Source: Odontesthes bonariensis (Eukaryota > Chordata > Actinopteri > Atheriniformes > Atherinopsidae). From it: a stretch of 64,000 bases of DNA. The DNA is taken from NCBI RefSeq assembly GCF_027942865.1, contig NC_134529.1:20562467-20626466 (forward strand), in the 5' to 3' direction. The notes under the pieces are model-generated. The model did not search any database, had not been told where the DNA came from, and was given only the letters and a program-made list of their open reading frames with translations. Position 1 is the stretch's first letter. Each line of letters begins with the position of its first letter. Both the position numbers and the translations under genes were made by a program. Of the stretch, positions 12,040 through 24,759 are shown one piece after another.

Positions 12040-12114
12040 GACTGAACCTTTCAACCCTGGACACAGCCGGAGCTGCGTCAGCCATGTGTGTGTCCAGGGT
12101 TCTCCGGTTCGGTC
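12040..12114 (-). promoter_or_regulatory. strong stem-loop in SELENOI 3' UTR, SECIS-like shape
   Basis: A perfect 13-bp inner stem (12053-12065 with 12089-12101) sits under a 23-nt loop. It is carried by an outer stem of nine pairs with one mismatch (12040-12048 with 12106-12114). Between the two stems is a four-by-four internal loop, GGAG opposite GAAA on the transcript strand. Two G.A pairs are possible there, as in a SECIS or kink-turn. It lacks the AUGA of a SECIS and has no AA in the loop, so it is not counted as a second SECIS. It lies about 730 nt after the stop codon, between the Sec codon and the SECIS. Confidence 0.5.
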
Positions 12115-12810
12115 AAGTCTGCGACAAACACTACTCGAGGCATTCCTGTTGATAGAATTAAACTGAAATTACATCTCCCAAAGGCATATCATACATTCAT
12201 AATACTATGCGAGTACAACGGTGTGTTCATGTCCGTGGCTGTGTTTCTAAATCATCTGCATTAAAGCAGAATAATGTAGTTACGTGTGCGCGTAAGCTTT
12301 ACGTCCGTCTTTGTGAGGACATACGACTGTAGGACAAGACTGGCTGTTTACGGGGGTAAAACTTCCTTTTTTTGGGGGGGGGGGGGGTTTACATGAGGTC
12401 TCTACTTGCTTTCGTTTGAGAATGGGATAGGGACTGCAGTGGAAAAAGAGGGCCCCTCACAAAGATAGAAGTACAAATGTATGTGTGTCGTGTCAGTCTT
12501 TTCATGGCTCCTCTGGGCTCCTGTCCTCACAACAGAAGCACATTTCCGTAGGAAACAATTGCACCTCATTGGCTTAACCAAGTTAGCCAATCACCAGTGA
12601 CGGAAGCCAGAGCCCCTGGACCCACCCCATCGCTGAGGCCAGAGTTTGGTCAGTTCATCTGGGAATGTGTGCGTGAGAGTGTGTGTTTTGTGTGTGTGTG
12701 TGTGTGAGAGAGAAGAGGCCCACAGTCCATTCCACTTGAGGTGACCCCTTGTGGATGGAGGGGAGGGGATGCCGTTTCCGAAGTGTCGGTAAGCCGTAGA
12801 GAGGAGCAGC

Positions 12811-15800
12811 CTACTCCACTGCTTCTGTCAAGCCGATTCGTTCCTCCTCATGTCAGTCACTGCTGGACTTCTTGAGGGAGAAGGCGAAGATGTTGAAGTG
12901 GCCGCTGAGCTGTTGTACCTGCAAGGAAAAAATGAAATGAGAAATTTAGATTCAGAAATTTAGATTCTTTTTTTAAATTTCACTTTAAACGTCTAATTTC
13001 AAATTTATTCTCTCAGCTGATTCTATTCGGGTGCTCGTTGCCTACTTTTTAAATGCTGACAGAGCTTCAATAACAAACTTTCCTAAACAGCTCTTCAGTT
13101 AACTTTTCCTTGTTTGAAAACTGGTGTATTAAAATGAAATCCTAAATGTTTACGCGTGTGTGCTCTTACCACTGATATGCCGTAGTGTATGTGTGCAAGT
13201 ATGACAGCAGCTGTCCACACGTAAAGCAGCAGGGTCTCGTTTGTGAAGACCCCCGTCACAGCTGACAACACCACCGCGGTCATGGGCAGCAGCAGCCAGC
13301 TCAGCGCCTGGCAACGCGTGTTGCTCATCTGACACACAATCAGCTTACACTGAAAGGTAAAATACACACATGAAAGCATGATTACACACACACACAAATA
13401 CCGACATTCTGTTCTTTGAAGCTGAAGCGCTAATGCGAGGGCACTCACGGTGACGTTGGCGAAAGCTGTCCCCACCATGAGGTAGTAGATCCTGGGCTGC
13501 AGCTCAAGAACGTTAGATGGCGAGCAGACCACCCAAATGGTGGACAAGACGAAGAGGAGGACGGGAGAAAGGAAAGGCAGGAAAGCTTCGTACAAGCTGC
13601 TGTGCTTCAAAGTGTTACTCCGGTGAGCCCTGAAAAGAAAAAAAAAAAAAAAAGAAAAAAATCAACACAGACCGGAAGCTTCAGAAGACTGTATCACAGA
13701 TCACTGAAGGAAATAAAAGCTTTTCGAACCGGTACTTACTTCAGGACATTGAAGAGGCTCATGGGTAAGGTCACGGTGAAGGAGCAGGCTGGAAATGAGC
13801 AAACCTTGGTGTTAATAGCTGCCTGGGCGAGTTAATGAATTAATGAATCCATCCAGAGAAATCAAACACAGCTCACCTACGATCATCAGAGTGAAAAGGT
13901 CTCTATAAAGAAAGCTCCACAAGACTGGCTGATACCAGGTTTCCACATCCACCACAGCAGTGACCAAGTAAACAAGGGAAATGGTCTGGAAGGAGATGCG
14001 ACACAAGACATCAAGTCGCTGTAAAGCTGCTATGTTGAGTTTTCAGTCAAACATTTATCTCAACTCCTCCAAAAAGTGGTTGTCCAAATTGTAGTTCACC
14101 AGACAAAAATGGGATTTGCCCACTTTTTTGAAGCGATATGCATGAGCTCGAGGCAAGATTGTTAGACATTAACTAAACTTAGTTAATAAATGACTTGGGA
14201 TGTCCGGATCGGGATATTTTTTCCCCGAGTGCTGATCCGAGTAATTTCACGGTGAGTATCTGCTTATGCAGAGACTCAATCTAATACCTGCATTTTAATA
14301 TGAAAATAATCTCTTCAATATTCTTTTTTCAATTCTAAAAATATGTTCACAGAAAACTCACAATAAAACTCTTAATAATTCTACGAGTTACATTACATTA
14401 CAGGTGATATGACAGAAGTGAAACTGGGGCACCTAAAACAGAAATGAAAGCCTAAAGATAAACATAAAATAACAAAGACACTGATTTTTCCTTAATGACC
14501 CTGAACGCAGCATGTCTGGGCTACTGCTCCCTGCCTAATTGGAACATGTTACTGACTCAGTGATATTGGTGAATTGCAACAGTTTTATTAATGTGTGTGT
14601 CAATTATCAATGAATATAAATATAGCTGTATAGCCAAAGTTCCATAGGCATAGCAACACTGACTTAAAAGGGCAGGGCTTAGCAAATAAACAATTCGCTG
14701 GCTGTATTTATCCCTTGTTGGATTGTATGTGTGCATTTGTGTAGGTGTTTACCACTTGGCTGATGTCATATCCCCAGGGCAGAAACAAGATGCCAGTGTT
14801 ATATTTCTCCCAGTGGGACAGGATGAAGGAGAACAGCACCACCCACAGGATGTAATAGAGCGTGGCCACACTCACGCCGCTCTCCCCGCGCCCAAATATC
14901 GAGTATACAGTGGCCACAAAGAAGATGCACGCCCAGCTGTCCAGACCGTGGTCGAAAAGCTCCCCAAGTGGTGTGGAAGAGCTGGTGCGGCGGGCCTGCT
15001 TGCCATCCACACCGTCTTTACAAAGCAAACAAAGGCATGGCTTGTTAGATACAGCGCAGCGTGCTCATGGGGCTGTTTTTTATAAGGACACATAAATGTA
15101 AAAAAAAAAAAATAACAAAGCTTCCATCTCTTTTAACAGGTCTCACATCTCCACTCAGCTAAAGCTGCCCACACTCGCATAGCTGTTCAGCGTCAGCAGC
15201 ATTCCTACTTCCCACCACTGCTGCAGCAACTGATCCACACATGGGAACTCTGGGCAGACTCACTCGTACGAAGCAATACACAGAGAGGCGTCCGACGTTA
15301 ATGGTTCATGGAGTGCATACCTACACATGAGCACAAAGAACCTTTTACAGAGAAGCTGCGCAATGATGCGGGCGTGTATCTAAAGGCGCGTTACAAGTGG
15401 GAAACACCTCTCTTCACTGAGGTTTCAAGGATGCAGCGTTGACCAGGGCACACGGACACAAGCCATTTTTAATCATGAACACTGCAGACGTTTGGGGGAA
15501 TGCATTTGCGTCCGCGCATGCCACTGCTCCAGAACATCTCGGGGGGAACATTTCAGGACTCCAGCAAAACCAGAATGTATGCTTCAGCTGCATTCACTTC
15601 AGATCTGTTACTGTTACACATTTCTACAGGGCTGTGGGCGCTATTATTTATGCTTCAGAACTTGACCACTGGGAAACTACAGATGTAAACACTGAAATTG
15701 GCCAGCTGCTTCACGCATGAGTCAGACTCCAACAGGTTGTGAATTGGCTGACATTTGGCCGGAAGAGGCCAATTATATCTGTATCAGACAGTAATTGTTT

Positions 15801-18800
15801 TCCTGCTTTGATTTACTGCTTTCTTGTCACGATCGCCACTCCATCGCAGGGGACTGTGCCCTGATCAGTGCCCTGAGCCTGGAGGTTCATGGTAATCAAA
15901 AGCACGGCCCCCTTCCTCACTGACGAAGGAATCGCACAACATCCGTATGACAAAGGGTACAGGTTCCTTTTTTCCAGGAGCTTAAGTATTATTTCAGCCC
16001 CGTGTCGCCTGCGTTTGCACTGAAGTCTCTGTTCAGGGATGATTAGCAAATAAAATTGGCTGAAGTGCATCACGCCAGCCCAACAGTGCTCGCCAGACCT
16101 ACACATAACCAGGACGTCCGCTTCAGCCGTATCAACTTGAAATCTGTCCGTTATAAATTCCTCAGAGACACAGCCTGCAGGATATAAATGCCATCACGTC
16201 ACGTTGTTCAGGCTCAAAGGCTTTTCACCTGGGAGGTTACTGCAGCTCTGTGTACACTGCAAACATCAGTGAACCGACAATAAACATGGGACTACTGCCA
16301 ACGGGAAAGGATTTAACCCTTCTTGTTGTCACAGATGCGCCCCGGTTTAAAAATTTGAAACGCACTACTTTTAGCTTTACAAATGACCGGGACATAGTTT
16401 TAAGGACAGAAAAAGACACAGGGGGTTGCAGAGGTCAGAACTCACCGAGTGTATAGGCTAAGAAGTTGAAGATCCCTGCGGCAACCCAGACCCAGCTAGG
16501 CACGTGGTCGTGTCCTGTAGCTGAGACACAAGTAACAGAAATAAACAACACACCATAGATGGACAGAATAGGGGGGAGAAAAATGATACACATTCGCAAA
16601 CTGAGCCTGAGTAGAATATCCAATGAATACAATGAAAGTTTTACCACAGAGTGTAATTTAGTTTAACTGAGTCGAAGTGCACGTGTGAGAAAGTATGTGG
16701 TGAAGTGACATAACAGCCACGCCAGAACAGAAACTCTTTAGAGCTGCGCGCCAGCTTCTGTTTCTGTTGTAGAAATATGGGTTGACATGACAACGATGAT
16801 AGCTTCCTGTGTGTGAAGGACATAATGGATTAGCGATTACCCAGAGCCCCGATAGGCAGTGAGGTTTCCATACGTGATGGACTTTGCCTTTCATAAACAA
16901 AGGCGCACGCCTCCTCCTTCTTTTAAAACTGTGGGAGATTCAGCCGACTTCACACTACGTTTCCGGGAAAAATCATGCCTGACATTCCGTCACGCACAAA
17001 GCGAACAAGGCAACCGACTTACAAGAGGCAGTGAAGTCAAAGTCGTAGAAGGCCAGCATGAGGAAGTTCAACACGAGGAACATAAAGCCCGTGAATGTAA
17101 TGAGGTTTGGGGCCAGCCATCTTGGTAGGAACTGTTGAGAGAAATGAACAGTTCACCAACTTATGAATTAGTCTTTTCTCATCACAGATAAAACACGTGC
17201 ATCTTCATTTCTGGTAGATTTCACTGACAGTAACACCACTGCAGGGCAGATGGGATTTTAAAAGGCAGAGATATGAATTTCTCCAAATTAAACAGATGAG
17301 TAGATAAATATGACTGTGCCTGTGACTTAAGAGGGGACGAGGAGTGCACATTTTACCAGATGGCAGCTTTCTGAGCAGAATATTACAATCCGAGGTCACC
17401 ATGTTGCTGCACACAGAAACACGGCGTTGTATGAGTTTCTCTTACCTTTACCACGAAGTTCCAGAAAGGATGCATAACGTAGACGGACAGGGGATTCGAG
17501 TCCACAGCACTGTACTGAAAAAAAGAAGATATTTCATGTCAGGATGAGCCACAATCAAACATTTCACACGCTATGTCGTAAAAGGGACCAATATGGAAAA
17601 AAAAAAATCATTGTTTTTGTGCGTGAGGGGCGTGTAATTTTGGATGTCTGAAGTCACCGCCAACAGCCAAATTCAGAAAAACCTCTGCCCATTAGGTCTG
17701 AAAGCATCTCATTCAGAGCTATTCAGGTTTGCAGGTCATGCAGCCTCCTAAATCTTCATCTCGACACAACTTCACGCTCATAGCATGCCAGATATGCTGT
17801 ACCTCAGCGGGAAGTTGAAAGGATTTTGCCATTCACAACAAATTTTCAACATATCATATCATATCATATCATATACCAAAAAAATAAATGAGCTAATAAT
17901 GAGCAACTGGTGCTTTGTTTAATGTTTCATATCCAGACTAGGAAACCTAATTGTTCTTTCATTTTTTCCCCCAGTTGGAAATACTGATTTCAAATTGGTC
18001 ATTAAATGTGCCGCTCTCTACTATTGCAAAAACAACCTTTTTTTAAAAAAAAAAGAAGAAGCCCATACAGGTGAAAGTTTAAACAAAACAGGATGGAATG
18101 GACCAACAGTGAAATCCTGGGTTTATGGAGCCAATACGCAAAGGGGGAAAGACATTTTTAATGTATGAACCTTATCAGCCAGCCCATAGGTGACTACAGC
18201 TTTATGCTACGTTTTACCAAACTAGGCCAGTTCAACACACGACTCGCAGCAAGACTGTGCCTTAAAGAGGGATCAGTACCAGCTGTCTGTGGCTGAAATG
18301 CAGGCAAAGGAAATGTAAGTAATTAGTGTGCAGTCGTCCAAGGTCAGTTTGCAGTGTGTGCTAGTGTGAGCTCTCAGGCTAGGAACTGTATGCCTACTGA
18401 TACGGTCACAACCAATTTACATCTGCATGGCAGCTGGGAGCTATAGGCTCGAGTGAGACGCACTCTGTGGTGTCGGGTTGCTCACTTCATACCCCAAAAC
18501 CAGTTGTTATTAAAAGAGCTGTAACCCCTTTTTTTTGTTGTTGTTGTACTGTACCTCTGTGGTACTTTGATCAAAACACATCATAGGCATTTCATTAAGG
18601 TCTCCGGAAATTATGTCATATTGCCAAAATAAGGTCATAATTCCTCTCCTTAAATGTTTTTTTTTTTTTTTACATTTCTTTGAGCTCACCTTTAGTAAAC
18701 CAATCCAAAAGCTGTGCGACCTCAAATTATTTCGGTGGCTCGTCACGACACAGATCAAAACAAACCCTACTCCGGCCTCAGTAACTTTACTCAGGCATGA

Positions 18801-20876
18801 CAAGCATGTGTAAGAGGACCCAGTGTAGCATACCAAGCCTGATACTTTTAGTTTAACTACGTGTAAGGCTGCAACAGTAGGGCTGGTGATGTCAGTCTTT
18901 CTGTAGGTTGTTCTCTCTATCATATATCCACTTTGAAGAGGAAAAGGATCCCAAGCTTCACTTTATTATTTAAAAAAAAAAAAAAAAAACATGTTGATTT
19001 TTTTTTTTTTTTTTTTTTACCTACGCTTCTCTTAAAAGAAAATTAGATTAAAAAAAAGAACATAACTGTGTTAACTGTAGGTAGTTTAGTGGTTAAAACA
19101 ACAACCATGCAAGGCGGACACAGATACATACAACAACAATACACTCTCTTTGTACACAAGCTCACACTGGACTCCACATTCAAACATCAAGTCCATTGGG
19201 AAATGTTTAATTTTCAAACATAAATCAGATTACAGCAATGTTGTCCACTCCTAATGTACAAAGTCCTCTTGGATGCGATGACATCATGCTGTGCAATGTC
19301 TAAGGAGGGTGTTTCTTTGAATGAGCAAAAAATAAATAACGTGATAATCCCCACTACATGTACAAAACAAAAGACACACTTTGTCCACAATTTTACACCC
19401 TTATCTTGCACAAACATAGTTACAAGACATCTGTTACACTACTAAGGGCAGCACTGCTGTGTGTAAAGTGTGAGAGAGGTTTGTGAGAAGCACAGAGATG
19501 GATGACAGCAGGAAAAACTAGAGCGGGACGTTCTGTTCGGCAATCTTCCCGATCTCATGTGCTTATCACTTGCTTCTGTATGTGCACCGTTGTTCACCTT
19601 TAAAGACAAAAACCACTGTGTTTAAGAGAGCCGAAGTCACTGACATTTGCTTTGTTCCCCTCTGCCATCTTGCTGCAACCGGTGCTTGAAGTTTTGCAGT
19701 TACCACACAGAGAGGAAAACAGTCTCTCATGATAAATAGCTCAGGGGATTCATGCAGATATTAAAGGAGAAGGGAGACTCACGACACTATGACATAGCTG
19801 TTAGAATGACAAGTACAAGCAGTTATAATTGTGGGAGCAAGGTGGGTCTATTTAACACTGCATGCGATGCAATGTACAACAATTGTCTCTTCTTTCCAGT
19901 CCCAGACTCCTTGGTCGGTATATGCCAACTTGATGCCCTTATTTCAAGAAAGACAACAACCCCGAGACAAACACCAATAGGTGGTTTTGTTTATGAGACT
20001 TTAACAACATTATTGTACAGTAGACACAAGACGGTCCCCGTTTCTCTGCCGCTGCGTTGCTTTTTCCTCTTCACCGCTTTCAAGTTGAGTGGTTTCACCT
20101 CTCCGCTTTACAGCAACTCCCATCGCTATGTGTTATAACGAATATTAACCTAGCCTATCCTTACAAGAAAGTAATGGAAATGGTATCTCTGAAACGTGGG
20201 GAAACAATGGGGATATGAGCATTTATTCAAACCTTACGCTGATAGAAAAGGAGTCGCTAACAACTAGCTTATTTGCGCCAGTGTAAAGTACAACATGGTA
20301 CACAATGACTCTTCCTGACAAAGTTTTCATAATAAAATATGAGACTGGTGAAAATTACAGCCACACTTACAGCACAAAATTGTACTCTACGTCGGAACAG
20401 TTTTTTTTTTTTTTCATTAACCAAACTTCAAAGAGTAGCAATATGCTGAGAAAAAAGGCCGGGGCTTTGTAAGTAGCAACAAATGTTTAAATATCAGCAC
20501 TAAAGTCTTTCTGCAGGACACAAACACTTCCCGACTAGCATATTTATTCCAGTGTATGTACAGCAGTCACAACTCCACTGAGGTTACACCGGTCAGGGTG
20601 CAGTCAAGACGAATATGTCATATCCAAAATCTTATGACTGAATACGGAACAGACTTCATTAATATCGAGAAACTAACTAACATCCGGTAAGATTTAAACA
20701 CACTTAACATTTTGCTGGAGAAGCACCCTCCAGGTCGTGACAGCTAGCTGCTCATCACACAAACGCCTGTGCGCTCAATAGCTAGCTGCTAGCATGCTAT
20801 TAAAGTCTATCAGTCATACCTTGTATTTGTCGAAGCCCGCGAGCTGCTCTTGAGTGACATATTCGTAGAGAGCCAT
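12811..20876 (-). CDS. SELENOI: ethanolaminephosphotransferase 1, selenoprotein I
   Basis: Transfers phosphoethanolamine from CDP-ethanolamine to diacylglycerol or alkylacylglycerol in the ER/Golgi membrane, the last step of the Kennedy pathway for phosphatidylethanolamine and plasmalogens. Exons on the minus strand: 20876-20820, 17514-17446, 17131-17023, 16520-16446, 15015-14753, 13985-13877, 13788-13740, 13629-13449, 13349-13170, 12918-12811. All junctions are GT-AG and in phase, summing to 1200 nt, i.e. 399 residues (human 397). The start [19 protein letters not shown] is the conserved N-terminus. The CDP-alcohol phosphotransferase signature DGxxAR(x8)Gx3Dx3D starts at D107 and is complete (last Asp 129). 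Several hydrophobic helices follow. The last exon reads [15 protein letters not shown]; the UGA is selenocysteine 386, close to the C-terminus as in the family. The transcript must be read through UGA with help from a SECIS in the 3' UTR. Identification is secure. Confidence 0.97.
12853..12855 (-). other. SELENOI: selenocysteine UGA codon of SELENOI
   Basis: TGA falls in frame 22 codons into the last coding exon, right after SSSD. The frame stays open for 13 more codons ([13 protein letters not shown]) to a TAG at 12811-12813. The position and the flanking acidic and Ser-rich residues match the Sec site of vertebrate selenoprotein I. A naive gene finder would stop here and lose the C-terminus, or drop the exon. 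Confidence 0.93.
17850..17876 (+). repeat. (ATATC)n microsatellite
   Basis: About five tandem copies of ATATC lie within the first long intron of SELENOI. Confidence 0.85.
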
Positions 20877-21330
20877 GGTGGTACAGTCGGGCTCAATGAT
20901 GAGATAAAAGGATATCTCCTCTTAGGGAAATACAAATTCCTAACGCTAGCTGCCGAGTGGAAGAACCATCTAGCTTAGCCGCCGACCGTCGTTCACGCCG
21001 GGTGAGGTGATGTCGAACCATTGGAGCCACTCCTACTGAGAGCAACCCCGCCAGCTGACGTTAGCTGCAGCTCAGTACTGCCACTCAGGCCTGGATGACA
21101 CCGATTTAAAAGAATAAAGAAATAAATAAAAAAAAGTCCTATTCAATTATGTTGACTGGACCAAAATGACACATTTGAAATAAATCGTGCTGTGATTAAT
21201 GAAAAATGTCAAGATTATAGTTGTTGCAATGTCGCTCGAGGATTTTAATTTGCTTTATTATTGAGTGAGAGCTGATCTATTTGAACTATTTCTAAGGCGC
21301 TGCTAAACGTGACGTGGCTCTGCCGCAGCC
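20877..21330. promoter_or_regulatory. shared promoter region between SELENOI and OST4
   Basis: The SELENOI start codon (minus strand, 20876) and the first OST4 exon (plus strand, ending 21410) point away from each other with only about 0.4-0.5 kb between them. The interval has clustered CpG (gccgaccgtcgttcacgccg near 20980) and no TATA box at an obvious place, as expected for a bidirectional housekeeping promoter. Transcription starts are not visible from sequence alone. Confidence 0.55.
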
Positions 21331-21893
21331 GGAACAGAGACCGATTTCCCTGTGTGCTGCAGAGAAGCTGGAGTGTCGCTCGAACCGAGAGAAAAATACA
21401 AATTTAGGAGGTAAAGTAAGAACTAATTGTAGTTTAACATAATTGAAATTGCTACAGTTTATATTTGAATTGTTTAAACTTCTTACGTAGCTACATTACA
21501 ATTGTTTGGTTCGGTACGTGTTGGTTTTGCTAGCTGTAGCCACCTAGCCTAGCTAGTTCACAGATTGACAGGCTATTTGCATCGATTTTAATTCTAGATT
21601 TGCTAGTCTGATATGACCTCCAATATTTGTAACAACTACTCCAGACGATTTCCTGATTCATACATAGAAATTGTCTGACAGTTTTAGATACTTGGAAGAA
21701 CTCATTAGCTCTGAGATGCAAAACGCAAAAAAAAAAAAAAAAGATTAAACATAGCGGCATTTTGACTGAATTGAAAAAAGAAAGCAGGCCGTCGACATAA
21801 ATAGCATTGCTAACCAGGCTCGCTGTGGTTATTTTACAAGGTCTGCGTGTAAAGAGTGCTAATTTTGTACACGACTCAAAGATAACACAATAA

Positions 21894-22088
<195 letters not shown>

Positions 22089-22189
22089 AGCACCCCATAA
22101 TCACCAGTAGGTGAGCGCATTCACACTGTTTGATTTTGTTGTATTTGTGTGTGGGTGGGGGGGGGGTGAAATGGGACCATTACAGCAGC

Positions 22190-23130
22190 TTGCAAATGTA
22201 TTCACGTCCACACACACGGATTACGACACCCAGAAGTCACATAATTGGTTAAGTAAGTTCCACCTCTGTGCAATCTGAGTGTCCCAGTATCCTGGTATAA
22301 ATACAAGAATGTTCTGACTGGCCCCGGAGTCTGCAAAACCACCTCATCAACAGGCCTCATAAAGAGCTAGGAGCCCTCCAAATAGGCCAGGGATACATTT
22401 GTGGAGAAGTTCATATTAGAACTCTGACAATCTCATTGAGTACCATTAAATCCATCATCAGAAAATGGGGAACCACAACATACATGGAGGGGGCCGTCCA
22501 CCAAAACTCATCGTAGTAGGCGGCTGTAGCTCAGGAGTTGGAAGGTCAGTGGATTGATTCCTGGCTCCTCCAGACCACTTTGGGTAATACACCGAACCAG
22601 ATGTTACCTGTGATGTGCGATCAGACTGAAAGCTCTATAACACCATATAGATGGTGTTGCATGTACTATCAAAGCACCTTGAGTGGTCAGCTAAACTTGG
22701 GGGAAAAAAAAGGTTATATAAATACAGCTCATCTACCATATTTTTTTTCATGACGGGGACAGGGAAACTGCTCAGACCTGAGGGAATGATGGATGGTGTA
22801 AAATTCAGAGAAATCCTCTGGGGACACATGTTTCAGCCTTTCAAGGATTTGGAACTGGGACAGAGGTTCACCTTCCAGCAGGACAATGACCCTGAAGCAT
22901 ATCGCTAAAACAACACTCGAGTGGTTCGAGGGGATGACCAAGTTAAACGTCGTGCCTGAATCTGGCATGACGTAAAGATTGCTGTACGCCAGTGGAACCC
23001 ATCCAAATTAAAGGAGCCGGAGCAGTTTTTTTTTTTTTTTTTTTTTTTAAAAGAGTTGGCCAAGCTCATAGAAACATACCAGGAGACTTGTAGCTGTAAT
23101 AGCTGCAAAAGATCACTCTACAATGGAGGG
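22190..23130 (+). mobile_element. Tc1/mariner-like relic in OST4 intron 2
   Basis: Decayed transposase sequence in plus orientation. Typical Tc1 blocks include 'cctcataaagagctagg', 'ccatcatcagaaaatgggg' and 'caggacaatgaccctgaagc'. Many indels, A/T slippage runs and stops break the frame. A SINE has been inserted into it at about 22512-22745. This copy is of a different subfamily from those at 4.3 and 40.1 kb. Exact termini are not resolved. Confidence 0.65.
22512..22745 (+). mobile_element. tRNA-derived SINE nested in a Tc1 relic
   Basis: The head has an A-box-like tgtagctcaggagttgg and a B-box-like ggattgattcctgg. A body with 'caaagcaccttgagtgg' and a tail 'tatataaatacagctcatct' follow, as in a widespread teleost SINE whose copies end 'gctatataaatacagaccat'. 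It interrupts Tc1 sequence on both sides, so it is the younger insertion. Confidence 0.65.
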
Positions 23131-23309
23131 GGGGAATTATTTTGCTCGCCGCCCTAACTCTGTGCTACCCTGCTGCATGAAGTCTTCCATTTTGTATTGT
23201 TAGAACCATACTGAAGTGTTTCGTGACTCACGGTCTTGACAACACACAGTACTCCTCTTCTAAAAGTCTTAACACCTTTGTGGTATTTTGTTTATTTTCC
23301 TCCCTACAG

Positions 23310-23440
23310 GTGAGATGGGAATCGGAGCCACCACCTTCGAAACACCATTCCTCTCATCCAGTCCCTCTTCCGGAAGATGAATTTTTGTTTGCACAGCTTT
23401 TTTTATTTCTAATAAAAATGTTTGATTTCCATGGTGACTG
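23310..23440 (+). other. OST4: OST4 terminal untranslated exon
   Basis: The acceptor tttattttcctccctacag precedes position 23310. The exon is short and has AATAAA at 23411-23416 followed by a GT-rich stretch (gtgttgttttttt), a normal cleavage/polyadenylation context about 20-30 nt downstream. Confidence 0.75.
23411..23416 (+). terminator. OST4: OST4 polyadenylation signal
   Basis: AATAAA on the plus strand near the end of the last OST4 exon, with a downstream GU-rich element. Confidence 0.75.
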
Positions 23441-24759
23441 TTTTGTGTTGTTTTTTTTTTTTTAGGCTACAACTGGAACTTAAGTTCCAACATACTATCA
23501 GTCATGCTGTCTAAAAAAAACAAACAAGGTGAATCTAAAATAAGTCAGTCAGTACTGCTCTACCGCCGGACTGTATTTTTCTTAATTTGACTGTGCTTCG
23601 ATGGGCCTACAACAGCAGCAGGGGGCCCTTCTCATACTGGAAAAGTTTTCTAGCTGTGCCACAGCTCCCATTCAAGTGACCCTCGTCACTTGATTAGAAA
23701 TCAGAAGTTTGGCCATTATTTTACTGTCCTGATTAGTACCGGTAGTTAGTCTGGATTCATCCAAAAAAAACATTTGTCTCATAGTTGATCTCTAGTGCAA
23801 GAACTTTTTTTTTTTTTAAATAAAGCAATGCTAATTTAGAGCTATTATAATAAAAAATGTTAGTCGTTTCAAAGTTGAACTCTAAAGATTCTACACTTTT
23901 TCAAAAACATTTTTTATTGCATTTTTTGGTGATGGGAGCCAAAAGGGGAATAAAAGCTGAAAAAGTCCACAAGAATGACTTACAACCTTTAATATAAACA
24001 CTACATTAAAAGTTAATTACACGCTCAAATCTGTTATTACTACCTAAAAAATGTCAGCCCTCAGCTGATATGATACTGAAGTGGGTGACTGAAAAGATTT
24101 GCCAGTGCTTACGGGTTCTCATCCGAGTGCATTTCACATCACTTTGCTGGAGGCCACAGCAGGGCCTCAGAACTTAACTGTAGTGCAATGCCGGCAGCTG
24201 AAATGTTAAAGGTATATTTCACAGATACTAGATGAGCAGAAAAGTCTGAATGGGTAACCGTTTGTGCCATTTGCCCCCCCCTGACCCCAGCCACTGCATC
24301 ATGGAAAAAAAGGCACTTTAACCCTCAGCTGCTCCAGTGAAAACAATAAAAAAACAAAAAACTGCTCCGGTATTGTTATGGGAGTTCTCTGCTGCACAGG
24401 ATGGCTGAAAAGAACGTGATTTCTGTGAAAACTCGGTGAATTTACGATAAAAACTGTTGTATTGCACATCTAAAAAGACACATTCTCCTGACAGGATGAT
24501 GACCTAATTTTTTGAGAACAGTACAGGAATGTAAGCTCACAGTTACCATAAAAAAAAAAAAAAAAAAAACACTAAAACACAAGCTCCTCGTCCTCGGTGC
24601 GGTTCCTAGGCTTCTCCACACAGGGTCAGTGTGTCACACATGTTCACAGCCTCGGGTGTCGGCACCACCGCGGTCTCCACGATCTTTACAGACAACATCG
24701 TACAGACTTGTCAAGCCTCAGTCAAGTTCGTTTCCGGTCATTTGTTTCCGTCCGAGTGC

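Larger units (their letters stand above)
9685..12810 (-). other. SELENOI: SELENOI 3' UTR (extent uncertain)
   Basis: From the TAG at 12811 the strand runs for over 3 kb without another SELENOI exon and contains the SECIS and a second hairpin. AATAAA signals on the minus strand lie at 10806-10811 and 9704-9709. The first would give a UTR of about 2.0 kb, the second about 3.1 kb. The SECIS lies inside either version. Between the two signals, 10.24-10.50 kb is CpG-rich and ends in a good GTAAGT-type donor, so that part could instead belong to another transcript. Confidence 0.55.

Noticed and set aside
14708..15095. Several plus- and minus-strand frames around 14.7-15.1 kb
   Set aside because: Only the frame in the SELENOI exon 15015-14753 is real; the others are shadows in alternative frames.
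17341..17547. Plus-strand 67-codon frame overlapping SELENOI exon 2
   Set aside because: Antisense shadow of the exon 17514-17446.
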